DNA of 64,000 bases from Melampsora larici-populina 98AG31 (taxonomy: Eukaryota; Basidiomycota; Pucciniomycetes; Pucciniales; Melampsoraceae), in the NCBI RefSeq assembly GCF_000204055.1, contig NW_006768775.1:835046-899045 (forward strand), in the 5' to 3' direction. This document shows, in pieces, positions 1-10,800 of this stretch (position 1 is the stretch's first letter; every line of letters begins with the position of its first letter). The position numbers and the translations under genes are program-made. A model generated the notes under the pieces. That model was not told where the DNA came from and did no database searches. It saw only the letters and a list, made by a program, of their open reading frames with translations.

Positions 1-969
1 TTCTAATCACAAGATGATACATAGCAGCAAGATGCTCAGCTTCATCCTCAGGATACCTTTGATTGTGTCAGAACTTTTATAAAAAACTCCACTGTCCTCC
101 ATATCTCCCAAGCCTTCAAAATATGAGTAAATTAAGTACCAAATTTATGATTCTTAAGGATCTCTTCTGCATATATTCTTATCTTCAAAAGAAACTGTTC
201 ATGCAAAATCCACAATCTTGAAGAAGCTACTGAAATGCATGATGCATAGTTAATGAATCAATCAGTATACCTTCAATGACCTGATCAAGTATATAATTTT
301 GTTGAAAATTTGAAATTAACTAGTTTTTCAAAGGCCTTGGAAATCTTCTATCAGCTTTTTCATTACTTACTTTTGCTTTGGAAGGCTTTGTTTATAAAAC
401 ATTGTATGGAATATTTACTGTATTGATTTATCTACCCATAGATTTGTTTTCCCTCTTATCATCATTTTCCCAAAATATCTTGCGCCTTGCATGTCATTCT
501 GAAAAGGATACTAGCTAGGGAAAACAATTTTAAACCTTCAGGTGTTGAAAAGAGGTACAAAAACATGATCAAGGTGTCAAGGGCGTCAGATGTCATATAA
601 GTGAGCAGAAAAATAAACAACTTGCTGAAAGGTGGCAAGTAAAAGATGATCAAACTATTTAGTAAGAAAACAGAAAACAACAACAAACATGAAAATCATG
701 TCTGCTTGATACTATAGCAATCAGATCTCCAGACATACTCTAAGTATGCCCACAAATGATGCTTTGAGATGAAATGGTACAACAATACGAGGCACACAAA
801 GGAATTCTAGATAGGAGGAATGCACAAAGATATATCACACAAACCTGAGCATGTTGTGAACATATAGTGATGACAATATTAGGATGATGGCAAGTGACCA
901 GACCCTGAATTGATGTTGTCATAAACAATGAGCTTCTCTTAAGCTTGATTTTTGGATAAAGAGACTTAC
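1..969. other. AT-rich stretch, no gene assigned
   Basis: No open frame here is convincing. On the minus strand a further 3' exon of the secreted-protein gene (970-1736) could lie here, because that gene's second exon ends in a good donor at about 969, but I could not pick an acceptor with confidence. Confidence 0.4.
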
Positions 970-1736
970 CACTGTTGATCTGAACTCCTGCAATCAAACT
1001 GTCTTTCACCTCAGCTAACTCCAAAGCTTTTGTCTTGGCCTCTTGGATATCTAGAATTGTTACAGACCCCGGTCAACGAATTGAACATAGTATTTATATA
1101 TACCTCAATAAATCTGAATGACTGACCCTTGGCAGCTTGTATGTCTTCTTTCACTTGATTACTCCAATTGAAATTCTCAAAATATTTCTCTGCTGTCATT
1201 CCATCAATGTTTGGAAGATGATCTAAGATTGCTGCAAGGATTCCAGCAGCCCAAAGTCTTTCATTTTTTTCACATCCTGATTTTGAATTAAAAGCTTTGT
1301 GAGCAAGTTCAAAGCAATCTACAGCGTCGCTTTTTCGAAGCCAATTTCCAAAAGTCACATCGTTTGCTTTAAGCTTAGAGATCATATTCAATACCTTTAT
1401 AGCCATTTGGGCGAGTTCTTCGTTTTTAGTTTGCTGCCTGATCGAACGACTTTGTTTAAAGAAATCTGCGTATGGCGTGTTCTTACTTGGAGGATGGAGT
1501 TCTTTGAACTTTTGACGGCGTTCAACATCGATCCCATTCCCGTCGAGGTGAACATCGTCTGCTAGAAAACTTGCGCCGTTCACCGTCTTGGCTGTGGGTA
1601 CGGAATTATGGGCCTCAAGCATTTTGAGATAATCTGTGTCTGCATCTACAGGCATACCGCAATGCATAAGTCGAGACGAAGTGATGTTCAATGCGAGTAG
1701 CAATAAGGCTAAAAGAGTCTTCATCTTGCGGGACAT
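970..1736 (-). CDS. Small secreted protein, function unknown (effector candidate)
   Basis: The ATG at 1736 opens a frame starting MSRKMK followed by a hydrophobic leucine-rich stretch (about residues 7-18) and a small polar segment, a classical signal peptide. The mature part is about 190 residues, mostly helical in appearance and rich in Lys, Glu and Asn, with few cysteines and no domain I recognise. A likely intron lies at 1040-1103 (GTATAT donor; the third of three closely spaced AGs keeps phase 0), giving exons 1104-1736 and 970-1039. The second exon then reads as a charged helix and ends at a GTAAGT donor, so the 3' end of the gene is probably further left. Without splicing the frame simply stops at 1011. 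Secretion is inferred from the signal peptide; an effector role is only a guess from rust biology. Confidence 0.6.
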
Positions 1737-1739
1737 TTT

Positions 1740-2660
1740 TGCCGATGGATTTATGTTTTCGAGAAGGGGGAATCTGATGTGAACACATTCAACTCATCTT
1801 TGAGTAATATATATCATCACGTACTCAGTTTCTGTCTGATGGAGAGATAATTTCAACATCACATCTTCTAACCTGTTACAAATAACCGCGCGACAGACGA
1901 AGCGAATGTCTTTCGACTGCCCTCCGAGCGCTGCCGCTGTAATTTTGTATCGGAGATCCATGATCTCAGTTTTGCTGCACTGAGTCTGCAACTGTGGCTG
2001 TACCTTATCGCACTGCACGCTGGTCAGTCTTGAGGGAAAATAATTGTGATGTACAATGCTGGCGGGCTTGTAAGTTGTAACATCCCGCTGCATCCTCTGC
2101 ACACCTTCTGCGGCATTTTGGTGACTGAAGCATGCACTTGCAATTCCAAAAGGTATGTTTTTTTCCAAGGGTTACAGCAATTTAGTGTTACCTTAGTGTT
2201 ACTTCCTCAACCTCTTTCAATTAATTTATACCAATTTGTTCTTGCCACCATTCAACTTCCAGGCTTCAACCTGCTTTACCTGTGCACAGGACCCCAGTCA
2301 GATCATGTATACCTGACTTTTGGTATTTTTGACCTGGGTGATTCCTGTTTCCTCCCTAACTGAGATTTTGGTTTTTGGATTTTTGTGAATCTGTATGCTT
2401 TGCATCCCTAAGCCCCAAACTTTATGAGCACTCCTATTGACTTTTTCCCTTGGGTTGTCATTAAAAAGATGCCATGGTTTTGAATTGTGGTGTGAGTGTT
2501 GGCTGGAAAGTAATAGAACATAGGAGTTACCAAATGACCCTCAACTTATTTTCTAGGCATACAATCACTTTTCTGGCAGTCTATCACACAGAAAACATTA
2601 CTCCTTTCATTTTGGGATCACAGTCAAATGCCGCTTAGTGCATCTTTACCTAAGTGCGTA
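1740..2660. other. Intergenic, nothing recognised
   Basis: Contains the probable promoter of the leftward secreted-protein gene next to 1740. The open frames at 1794-2168 (minus) and 2046-2363 (plus) overlap each other and have no coding character I trust. Confidence 0.4.
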
Positions 2661-2668
2661 TCTCCATA

Positions 2669-3861
2669 GATGCATCACATCTCTTTCCAGAATTTTTTAG
2701 TGGTGGTAACACTGCGGGAATCAATTGGTTCAAAACCCGATTGAGGAAAGTTGCGGTGAAGGGTCCGCAACTTTCTTCAATCATGGGTCTCGTTCACAAT
2801 ACATTCACATTACATTTGCTGGCCGCCCTTCAGTACAACCTGATTCATTGTTCAACACCGCCTGGATCATCATCAACCCACCTCAATTCTTCTCTTTTAC
2901 AAACATCAACCACCCCTGTCTCTTGAACCATATGTACAAGATTGAGCTCATAACTTGCATTGCCTATGTTTGATATCTTCAATATCCAGCTATCCTGATT
3001 GTGTTTGCACATCCGTGATGTTTTGGTTAAGGCTACTTATTATCTCTCAATGTGAACTTTACTGTTGTTTAAGAAAGTGTATATTGTATTTTACAATATC
3101 TAGGATCATCTCCAATCTTCAATGGAATGTTGTTCCATTGTGTTGGACAAAATCACAACCAAATTGAGTAAAGGAGAGTGAGTTTTAAACGTTTCAACCT
3201 CTACATCACACTCACAATTGCTAAAAACAGAGCACAGGTCAGCAATCCTTTTTCACCACATCCCTTGTTTATCCTTATACACTTCTTTTTTCTCAGCTAT
3301 TCCTTAATGATCATTCACAGTCTTGATTGTATTATCTTCTTTCTACTTTTACTTGACCCTTCCTCTATATGTCACATTTGGCATCACAAAGTTGCCTGAT
3401 TGAAGATATGTTATTTGAACTCCCTGGAATAAAATATTTGGGAGTCTGGCAAAAGCTAGCTCCATACCAATTTGGTGTAAGAGATTTGTGCTTAGCATGA
3501 TACCTTCAACCCAAACAATCAAAATATCACTTTGAGGTTTGATCAAGTTCAATAGCAAATGTGTTAAGCAAAGGGACTAATCAGGAAGGGCCATGAATTT
3601 AATCTTGAGGAAATATGTTGTGGAACATCAGATCATTGATTTTTATTGAGAAAAATTGAGGTGGGTTGATGATGATCCAGGCGGTGTTGAACAATGAATC
3701 AGGTTGTACTGAAGGGTGGCCAGCAAATGTAATGCAAATTGCAAACAAGACCTGTGAATGAAGAAACTTGCGGACCCTGTCACCGCAACTTTCCTCAGTC
3801 GGGCTTTGAACCAATTGATCCCCGTGGTGTAAGAACTATAAGTATGACCTCTTGATGCATC
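2669..3861. mobile_element. Fold-back element with ~220-bp inverted arms
   Basis: The left arm (2669 to about 2917) and the right arm (about 3640-3861) are inverted copies. Both begin at GATGCATC at the outer end and share long stretches, for example the segment around 2717-2745 (right arm about 3795-3822) and the strongly conserved inner part at about 2815-2890 (right arm about 3650-3727). The interior of about 720 bp holds no convincing protein. The layout (long imperfect inverted arms, non-coding centre) fits a non-autonomous fold-back DNA transposon. The open frames over the arms are mirror translations of the same repeat and are not genes. Confidence 0.7.
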
Positions 3862-4041
3862 CACATTTCATAGGTGAGCTAAAGTAGTAATCAGAATAGT
3901 GCACATAGTGTCAGCCTGAGTCCCTAAAGATTGGACTAAACTGAGGATAATACGTACCAAGGTAGTATGAAAGAGTTGGTTTGGTGGCTATGTTACAATA
4001 AAAGGGTTTTCTTTTATTGAGATAAATTCGAGCCTACAAGT

Positions 4042-4209
4042 CACCTGTGGCTACCCGCCCCTTCGGATACTCGCCAATAGGAAACGGGTCATTCCTATCG
4101 GCGACAAGCCAAAGACCCCCCCCCTCCAACACGCCGCCGCGGCCGCCGCGTCGGCTTTCAAACCACAACTACACAAGTTCACATACAAATTTCAATGTCA
4201 CTAACATTC
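4042..4209 (+). repeat. Left terminal inverted repeat of the KDZ element
   Basis: About 168 bp matching the reverse complement of 8927-9092 with only scattered substitutions and a small indel in a C-run. It includes a GC-rich GCGGCCGCCGCGTCGG block (about 4137-4153) and an internal TTCCTATCGG / CCAATAGGAA inverted motif. Confidence 0.92.
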
Positions 4210-4304
4210 ATTTACAAGTGCACATCAAACATACACAAAACAACTACCTGCATGCAACATATGCAACAAGCAAATGTCTTACAAGACGTACAAGAAATCT
4301 GTGA

Positions 4305-4392
4305 TGAAGATCACACATGTGTGATCTTCATCACACATATGTGATCAAAATCACAAATGTGTGATCTTCACCACAAATGTGTGATCTCCATA
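4305..4392. repeat. Subterminal palindrome cluster (left)
   Basis: At least five copies or variants of TCACAnATGTGTGAT in under 90 bp, just inside the left inverted repeat and before the transposase ATG. The core CACATGTG is self-complementary. Likely transposase-binding sites by analogy with subterminal arrays of other DNA transposons; that function is inferred. Confidence 0.75.
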
Positions 4393-4422
4393 ACACATTC
4401 AAATTGTTATACTCGACAAGAG

Positions 4423-7400
4423 ATGGGCAAGAAGGGCACCTCAGTTCCTTGTCCATTTGGCTCAAAACCAAAGAAGAAACGCAACATACCAGCAGCTGAA
4501 GGCTCTGGTATCATTGTTGCGGCAGTTCAAAGCAGTGAGGCTCAATATGTGAAAGATCAAATAGAGGCGCTTGCGCTAGCCCTTGAGCAAGCGGGAAATG
4601 TATCGAATGGATCAAATATCAGAGTACATGAGGAGGACAATGCACCTGTCAACGATGAACCTGGTGTCATGGAAGTGGAACACGAGAACGAAAATATCAT
4701 GGCATTCCAGCAGCACGCTGATGAACCGGAAGTGGTGTTACCACCAGATGAGAACACATCATTCTCCAACTATGTCCAAGGCTCATATTACAAAAGCAAA
4801 AGATTAGCTGAAAAAGCCAATTGGGAAAAGAATTTACCGGATATGTTCATGAATTATATGACTTTATCTAAAAAAACATTACATTGGGGTGATACGTCAA
4901 GCTGGGACCACAATTTTAACCATGGCTGCTGCTGTGAAGTTGGCAAACTACGCACTCGCAAGGTTGACATGCTAGACATTGCTAGTGGGTTGCTAGCTTG
5001 CTCTTAACTTTTGATCCACTTTTTTTTGACAATTTGTGGTGTGTGTAAAAGCTCGTAAGCAGGACGAAATACAATTTTGTGATTGTACTGCAGATCAGGT
5101 TTGTTTAATGAGAATGGGGTACATTGGTGGTTCACCTGTACATCCACAGACAGCATACTCAATCCGGCTTCTCCGGCTGCATCATGCACTGTGGAAATTT
5201 TGCACTGTACAAACGCAAGGCTTTGCACAGACATTAGATTCCTTTCTTGATCCGGCTTGTCCACTGCTATTGGTCAAAAAAACCAAACAAGTGAGCCCCA
5301 CCCTCCATCAAAATTACATGTTGGAATCTTGGGAATCCTAACAGATATTTGATCCAACTATCCAGCCTAGACGGTGGAGAAAGACACTTTCTTCGGCAAT
5401 TGATGCATTTCGATATATGCTGAGAAAGGAGAAACAACTTACTATATGTGCTTTGTATCTCTCAGCGTTGGATGTACTCGCCATGAACTGCCCAAGATGC
5501 TTTGGTCCACTTCAGCAGAATGATATACCAGATGAATGTGATTATCATGTGTGCACAGATGGCAACTTCCAACACCGGAGGCATCTTGCTGCAAGCCGGG
5601 AGTATGAGGAGCAACAAATGGTACCTCCACCACTTTTCCTGGATTCTAAGAAGATTGACGAGTGGGAGAAACGTGTAAGCAACCAAGGTCAAGATAAAGA
5701 ACCTGTGGTATGTAGCTCCCCTTCAATATTTAGGATCACCAATGTGTGATTTGGGATCACAAATGTGTGATTTAGGATTCCACATGTCTGATTCCCAATC
5801 ACAATTGTGTGATTCCCAATCACAATCGTGCAGGCCGAGTTCTGATGACTTTTTTTAGGATCGGTGTTCAGTCTCCCACACAGCCACAGGGGATGTTCGA
5901 GGAAGATCAACCTGGAAGGGATGTGATGAAACAGGCTTGATTGGACTGGCTTGTAGACATGATCATGTCCTTAAATTTGTGAACGTAATTCAGAGTGGAG
6001 AGCGGTGAGGTTTCCAAACTCTTGAACTTCAGTATGTGTGTGTGAGGTTGTATTGATTGATATCATTGAACAGTCAGTATTATGTACTTGCTCTACTTGA
6101 TCAGCTAATGAAAGATACCTCCGAACCTGGGAAACTGCCTAAAAGCTTTCAAGTCTTATATGACATAGGTTGTACCTTGGAAAAAAGTGTTAAGAAGGTG
6201 ACAATTTGTCTTTTTGTTGTGTTCTTTTTTTAACGGACTCTGAAGAACTTGGCTTCCTTTGGCAGCATAAGTATTTTGAAGAAGAGTATGCACGGGGAGA
6301 TATCAGATTTGCAACTAGTGCCTTTCATGCTTATACTCACGAGTGGACTTGTCAACTGAAATATAATCCCAGGTTGAACAAGGGTTGGGGTTTGTCAGAT
6401 GGCAAGGGTTTAGAGCGGGATTGGTCAGACCTTGATCCCCTTATAGCTCCATGTCAATGCTTGACAAAACAACATCGAGTAGATATGATTGATTTAAAGT
6501 CCAGTCATTGCAATGATATGTGATGCAGGAATGCTGGTAAGTCTATATGATCTCGATCTATAATCCACTTCCATCTATGTTGAATATAATTTCCAATTCA
6601 TATTTAGCATGGTCAGTTGAGGTGAAGCTAAAGACAGCTGAACAGCGGTTGGATTCTGCATCGGCCACACTCGAGAAGCTAGAGACTCGAGATGAGTCAT
6701 ATACATGGGTGTCTTTCTCGGACCAGTGGGACCGGCAAAGAGAGTTGCAACTTGCGGCAATGGCTGATGGTAATGCTCAGCAGGAACTAGAGGATTGGCT
6801 TGTGGAACTACTGGACCTTGAGGAAGAAGTGAAAGACGCCCAGTACGTTTTTTGAACTTGTCGGCCTTGAAAGATAGTAGTCTGATATTGTTGGTCTTCC
6901 TATAATATAGTGAAGAACTGCGGCGACTCCGAAGGAAACGACAAAGAAACTGGACAGATGAAGAAGTTGAATCATCACTGACCTTACCTGCGTCAATTGT
7001 TGAACTCGAGAAATCCATTGCTGATGTGACAGAAGAGTTAGGAAGTCCGGAATTCCGCCGACTTTGTGCATCAACTGGTTAGCCATACATTTCCTAATAT
7101 ATGGCTAACTTCTGCTGACAAATCCTGTTTTGATCTTGAAGGTAAAAAAGCAGAGGCTCTAATACGTGTACGGCTTGCAAAGATGAAGCTACACGAAGCC
7201 AAAGTGGGTATTGTAGAGGCTCAAAAGAAGTGGGATAAGTACGCTGAAGGCAATTATTTATTGGGTTCAGTTTTTTATTCTAATGTGGTGATTGACACTT
7301 GTATTTGTTACTGCAGGAACCAAAGCACAACAGGGAATGAAAACTCTGATGACGAAGGAACAATTGATGTTCAAACGCAAATGGACTTCGTATCAAGATC

Positions 7401-8230
7401 AAGTCTCATTATACAACCAAATTTGCCCTCTCAGCCGCATGGATTGTCCTTCCCTTGATGAAGCTAAGATACTCCCATTTGAGGATAATTTCTGGAATGT
7501 AGGTGCGCTTAGACATCCCACAGAGAAATGGGCTGTGGATGTGGGCACCATTGAAGGCATACAAGCCTTTTTGCAACAGCGGAGTTGTCGTGAAGAGCTG
7601 AGAAGGATTGGAAGGGAGGCTCAGCAGATGGTTCACCAAGCACTGAATATGGAATTAAAATTTGATGGTTTACTGGCTTTGTGTAGTGGTGGTAAGTCCA
7701 GCTTCATGTTGATTGGTGCTTGTGTATTTTCTGATAATAACCTTGAATTTGAAGATTATGATCCCGATGGAGGTGGAAAGGAGCTAATTGAATTACTTCA
7801 GTCTGGACAGCGCATCTCAAAGGATGTTTGGGAGGTGAATTTGGAGCTTTTGAGAGCGCTTCACAACAATCTTTGTCAGAAGTATTATGGAACATGGATG
7901 ACATGGGATGCCAATATTGTGGAGTTAATAAAAAGGACTTATCATCACACATTGGCAACAGAGCAAGAAATTGATACATTAATTTTGCGGTGGAAATCTT
8001 TGGTGGGTAGGGGTGTATCAATTTTGGAAGATATTATCAATGCTAAACACATAGAAGCAACAGATCTGGATGAGCTGGAAGTTTTTGAGAAAAATATGCT
8101 ACACGGGGAAGACAAAGATGGGGTTGGGGTAGAGCTGGGTGGGATGGTAGATCAGCTCTTCATACATGATGATGAAGTGGATGATGTATGGGAGGGTATT
8201 GTGGATGAGGATAATATGAATGAAACATGA
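4423..8230 (+). CDS. KDZ transposase (CxC-type Zn cluster, RNase H-like DDE core)
   Basis: Start chosen at the ATG at 4423 (MGKKGT); it needs several introns. Order: a basic N-terminus; a Cys/His region (C-rich GCCCEVGK near 4930, then FCDCTADQ, followed by GYIGGSPVHPQTA near 5085-5150) typical of the CxC clusters that precede KDZ cores; NCPRCFGP near 5487; CTDGNFQHRRH near 5556. Next comes the catalytic core: STWKGCDETG (about 5904-5935), VLYDIGC (about 6150-6170) and GWGLSDGKGLERDW (about 6385-6425), which supply plausible acidic catalytic residues. A coiled-coil-rich C-terminal region runs to 8230. Clear introns include 5291-5344 and 5708-5858. An in-frame TGA at 6521-6523 after HCNDM may be a nonsense mutation or lie in an unresolved intron, so activity is uncertain. 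Confidence 0.85.
5708..5858 (+). repeat. Palindrome cluster inside a transposase intron
   Basis: This intron (GTATGT donor at 5708, TTTTTTTAG acceptor ending 5858) contains about five degenerate copies of the same TCACAAnTGTGTGAT motif seen at the element ends. Removing it joins the CPRCF region to the DRCS...STWKGCDETG catalytic segment in frame. Confidence 0.7.
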
Positions 8231-8299
8231 ATAGCTACACATTTACAATTTTAAAAATGATTTGATACAATTGAAGTAGGCGGTTGAACTGTGATTATT

Positions 8300-8860
8300 G
8301 ACTTTCACACATGTGTGATTGCTTTTCCCACATGTGTGATCATTTCACACGTGTGTGACTTTGTAATTTGAACTTTTGGATGTATGTTACTCATTTACCT
8401 GGAGATACATATGAAAGCCTGTGATCTCCGGTCACACGTGTGTGACTGAGTGTGTGACTGAGATTCACAAATGGCTGACTCAGGTTGACACAAGTCCCAC
8501 GTATATATATGTGATTTGCAGGCTATAGCTAAGCCAAACCCAAAATCACACATGTGTGATAGTCAATCACAAGGGTGTGACCAGGAATCACACATATATG
8601 ACTTTCAGTCTGAAGAGGAAAAATGTGACCAACAATCACACACATGGGATTTGTGGACACACAAGTGTGAACAAGAATCACAAAAATCACACATGTGTGA
8701 TCCGCAGTCACACATGTGTAGAAGACAATCACACATGTGTTATGAGAAATTGTACATGTGTATCAAAACCATAAATCACACATGTGTAGACAAAAATCAC
8801 ACAGGTGTTACTGGGAATTACACAAGGTGTGAATGGGAATCACACAAGTGTGAGAGATGC
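8300..8860. repeat. Subterminal palindrome array (right)
   Basis: A much longer array than on the left: roughly 15-20 variants of TCACACATGTGTGAT/C (for example near 8307, 8330, 8346, 8432, 8546 and 8686), spaced irregularly at about 15-30 bp between the transposase stop and the right inverted repeat. Open frames here merely translate the repeat. Confidence 0.8.
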
Positions 8861-8926
8861 ATGTGTAACAAGTTGGCGCCTTGGATGCAGGTGTTCCGTG
8901 TGTTAATACTATGTTTATGTGGGAAT

Positions 8927-9092
8927 GAATGTTAGTGACATTGAAATTTGTATGTGAACTTGTGTAGTTGTGGTTTGAAATCCGACGCGGCCGCCGCGTC
9001 GGCGTGTCAGAAGGGAGGACTTCGGCTTGTTGCCGATAGGAATGACCCGTTTCCTATCGGCGAGTATCCAAAGGGGCGGGTAGCCACAGGTG
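8927..9092 (-). repeat. Right terminal inverted repeat of the KDZ element
   Basis: Mirror copy of 4042-4209, ending in CCACAGGTG at 9084-9092. The match extends through the GC-rich block and into the AT-rich part (GAATGTTAGTGACATTG at the inner edge). Confidence 0.92.
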
Positions 9093-9265
9093 TTTTTCCC
9101 GTTGCAGAGCGTGTGTGTAGCGGTATTTTGCACCACTATTTTCCACCCTATACAGAGCGGAGCCTGCGCACCGCACTCTAGGAGGGAAAAATTCCATAGC
9201 GGAGTGTCCGCTTGGCAATGCGGCTGGGGCCAGTTTGTCTCCGCTATATAGCGGAGAAATGCCCT
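9093..9265. repeat. GC-rich AGCGG-motif segment
   Basis: Directly beside the KDZ right end. Contains repeated AGCGG/CCGCT motifs (near 9118, 9152, 9199, 9205, 9241 and 9252) resembling subterminal regions of hAT-like elements, such as those seen in this window at 18.5 and 22.8 kb. The KDZ element may have landed in or next to such an element; only this remnant is visible. Confidence 0.4.
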
Positions 9266-9390
9266 GTCCTTTGTTTTCTTTTCAAATCCCTTTCTTAAAT
9301 GGTTTTAATCTATTGATTTAGATTTTTGAGCCACTTTTTGTAATCCAAGTTCACCTTTTACCTACTTTTTACAATGTTCACATTCACATA

Positions 9391-9612
9391 CAGCCGTTCC
9401 ACCAATTAACGGCAGAATTCTTTGATTGTGTGTCGCTCTCAAGGTTAAATCTAGAGATGTCAAAACTGGATTAAACCCAGTTTTGCACGCAAATGAACAA
9501 GGATGCCTGGGAGACCTGTCACTTTGAGCTGGCTTTAACTAGTTTTTGACTTGATTAAATTCGGATGCAACACCCCGATGAAGATTTCTGCTGTTAATTG
9601 TTGGAACGGCTG
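9391..9612. mobile_element. 222-bp MITE with ~30-bp TIRs and TA duplication
   Basis: Left end CAGCCGTTCCACCAATTAAC (from 9391) and right end the inverted copy with GTTAATTG and GGAACGGCTG (to 9612), flanked on both sides by TA (9389-9390 and 9613-9614). The interior includes a further hairpin, CAAAACTGG...CCAGTTTTG, near 9460-9485. Size, inverted ends and TA duplication fit a mariner/Tc1-like MITE. Confidence 0.82.
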
Positions 9613-9614
9613 TA

Positions 9615-10560
9615 ATCAATTAGCAAGTTTTGTAAATCGTCCAACGTTTACACCTACCAGAAGAGAATTTTTGAATGATTTGACATGAACATCAAATCTA
9701 GTCATTGAGCGACCTAATTCATCTACCAGTGTCTTGGTCAAATACAATCAAAGGGTCATTGTAGAAGTTCTAGAACCAATTCCAAATCAAACCAGTGAAA
9801 TCATTTTATTAAAAACCATCTTGATCAACTTCATTCAAACTTATGTTGAAACTTAATCATCTCAACCGGTCAAAGTCCTTCAATCCCTTCACAGTGAACT
9901 CAATCTCATCATCATTGGAACATTCATACATCTCAATACTTGGACAGAATTGATTGGTTTTATCTGATTTACTCACTTGTTTAAAACTACATCCAACTAC
10001 ATCATCTAATTTAATTTCAAGTTTTGATTCACTTCATCCTACATCTGAATCACCCGAGTCAGATTGATCAAATTCATCTAGGCCCCTTATCTGATTCATC
10101 ACCCACCACACCAGATCATGAAACCAATCTACTCAAAACTCAAATCAAGCCCACAATAGCCCTCATCGGAGCCAAAGTGATACCAAAACTTTATTAGATA
10201 CATTGCATAAATTAAATCAACTCAATGTCCAATTGGAAATTGGTATGGTGATTTGGAAAGGACATTTGTATCCTTCTGATGATTCAGCTTTTTCAGATGA
10301 AATCTTTGATCTCATCTCTACTGAAATGTTTTATGGATCAGGTTGAAGAGGTAAACTGAACTATGTAAGAGGCATCATTTTAAAGTAATCTGAATCCACC
10401 AACTATAGTGTCATGAATCCTGAAACTTTATAATTGGTAAGACCCGCTTTTGATTCTGTGAGATCATACATTCTTGAAAGACTAATCTTTGGAGGTCTTT
10501 TGCTTGTGTGGACAACAAATACTTATATGAAACAATTTATGTGCAAAAAGTAGAAGAAGT
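9615..10560. other. AT-rich non-coding stretch
   Basis: No open frame of note on either strand and no repeat I could pair within the window. Confidence 0.5.
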
Positions 10561-10599
10561 CAAATTTCAAGGGAGAAAAATTTGCTTTCCATTCTTCTT

Positions 10600-10800
10600 T
10601 ATAATTTCAACAATTTTGGTTGTTCGAGATCTTTCTGCACTATATTGCCCGCAATATAGTGAAAAATAGTGCGTACAGCGCTCCACAATTGAGAGAGAAA
10701 AAAAAATGAAAAATAGTGATTGGGAGTGTTGCGCTTCATAGCGCAGTCTGCGCTCTGCAATGCGAAGAGGTCTAAAATTAAGAGCGTTGCGGAGCGGTTG
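10600..10800. repeat. GC-rich palindrome-rich segment
   Basis: Short inverted motifs crowd here: CACTATATTGCCCGCAATATAGTG (a perfect inverted pair around 10638-10661) and GCGCTTCATAGCGC (near 10730), plus several GCGC/AGCG words. It resembles the subterminal regions of small DNA transposons and adjoins the truncated Harbinger transposase, whose reading frame runs into it. Confidence 0.5.

Larger units (their letters stand above)
4042..9092 (+). mobile_element. KDZ-superfamily DNA transposon
   Basis: A 5.05-kb element bounded by long, nearly identical inverted repeats beginning CACCTGTGGCTACCCGCCCC and enclosing one multi-exon transposase gene on the plus strand. It also carries dense clusters of a palindromic ATCACACATGTGTGAT-type motif inside both ends and inside one intron. 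No obvious target-site duplication is visible in the bases directly outside (left ...CTACAAGT, right TTTTTCCC...). Low divergence between the inverted repeats suggests that the insertion is fairly young. Confidence 0.88.

Noticed and set aside
3599..3864. Two small frames at 3.6-3.9 kb resembling those at 2.65-2.97 kb
   Set aside because: They are the two arms of one fold-back repeat translated, not paralogous genes.
4047..4304. Plus-strand 85-codon frame at the left KDZ end
   Set aside because: It translates the terminal inverted repeat; the mirrored frame exists at the right end.
8300..8860. CRISPR-like array
   Set aside because: The units are short palindromes with irregular spacing and variable sequence, placed just inside a transposon end in a eukaryotic genome.
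8516..8935. 139-codon frame rich in Cys and His
   Set aside because: It translates the palindrome array; the apparent Cys/His periodicity comes from CACATGTGTGA units.
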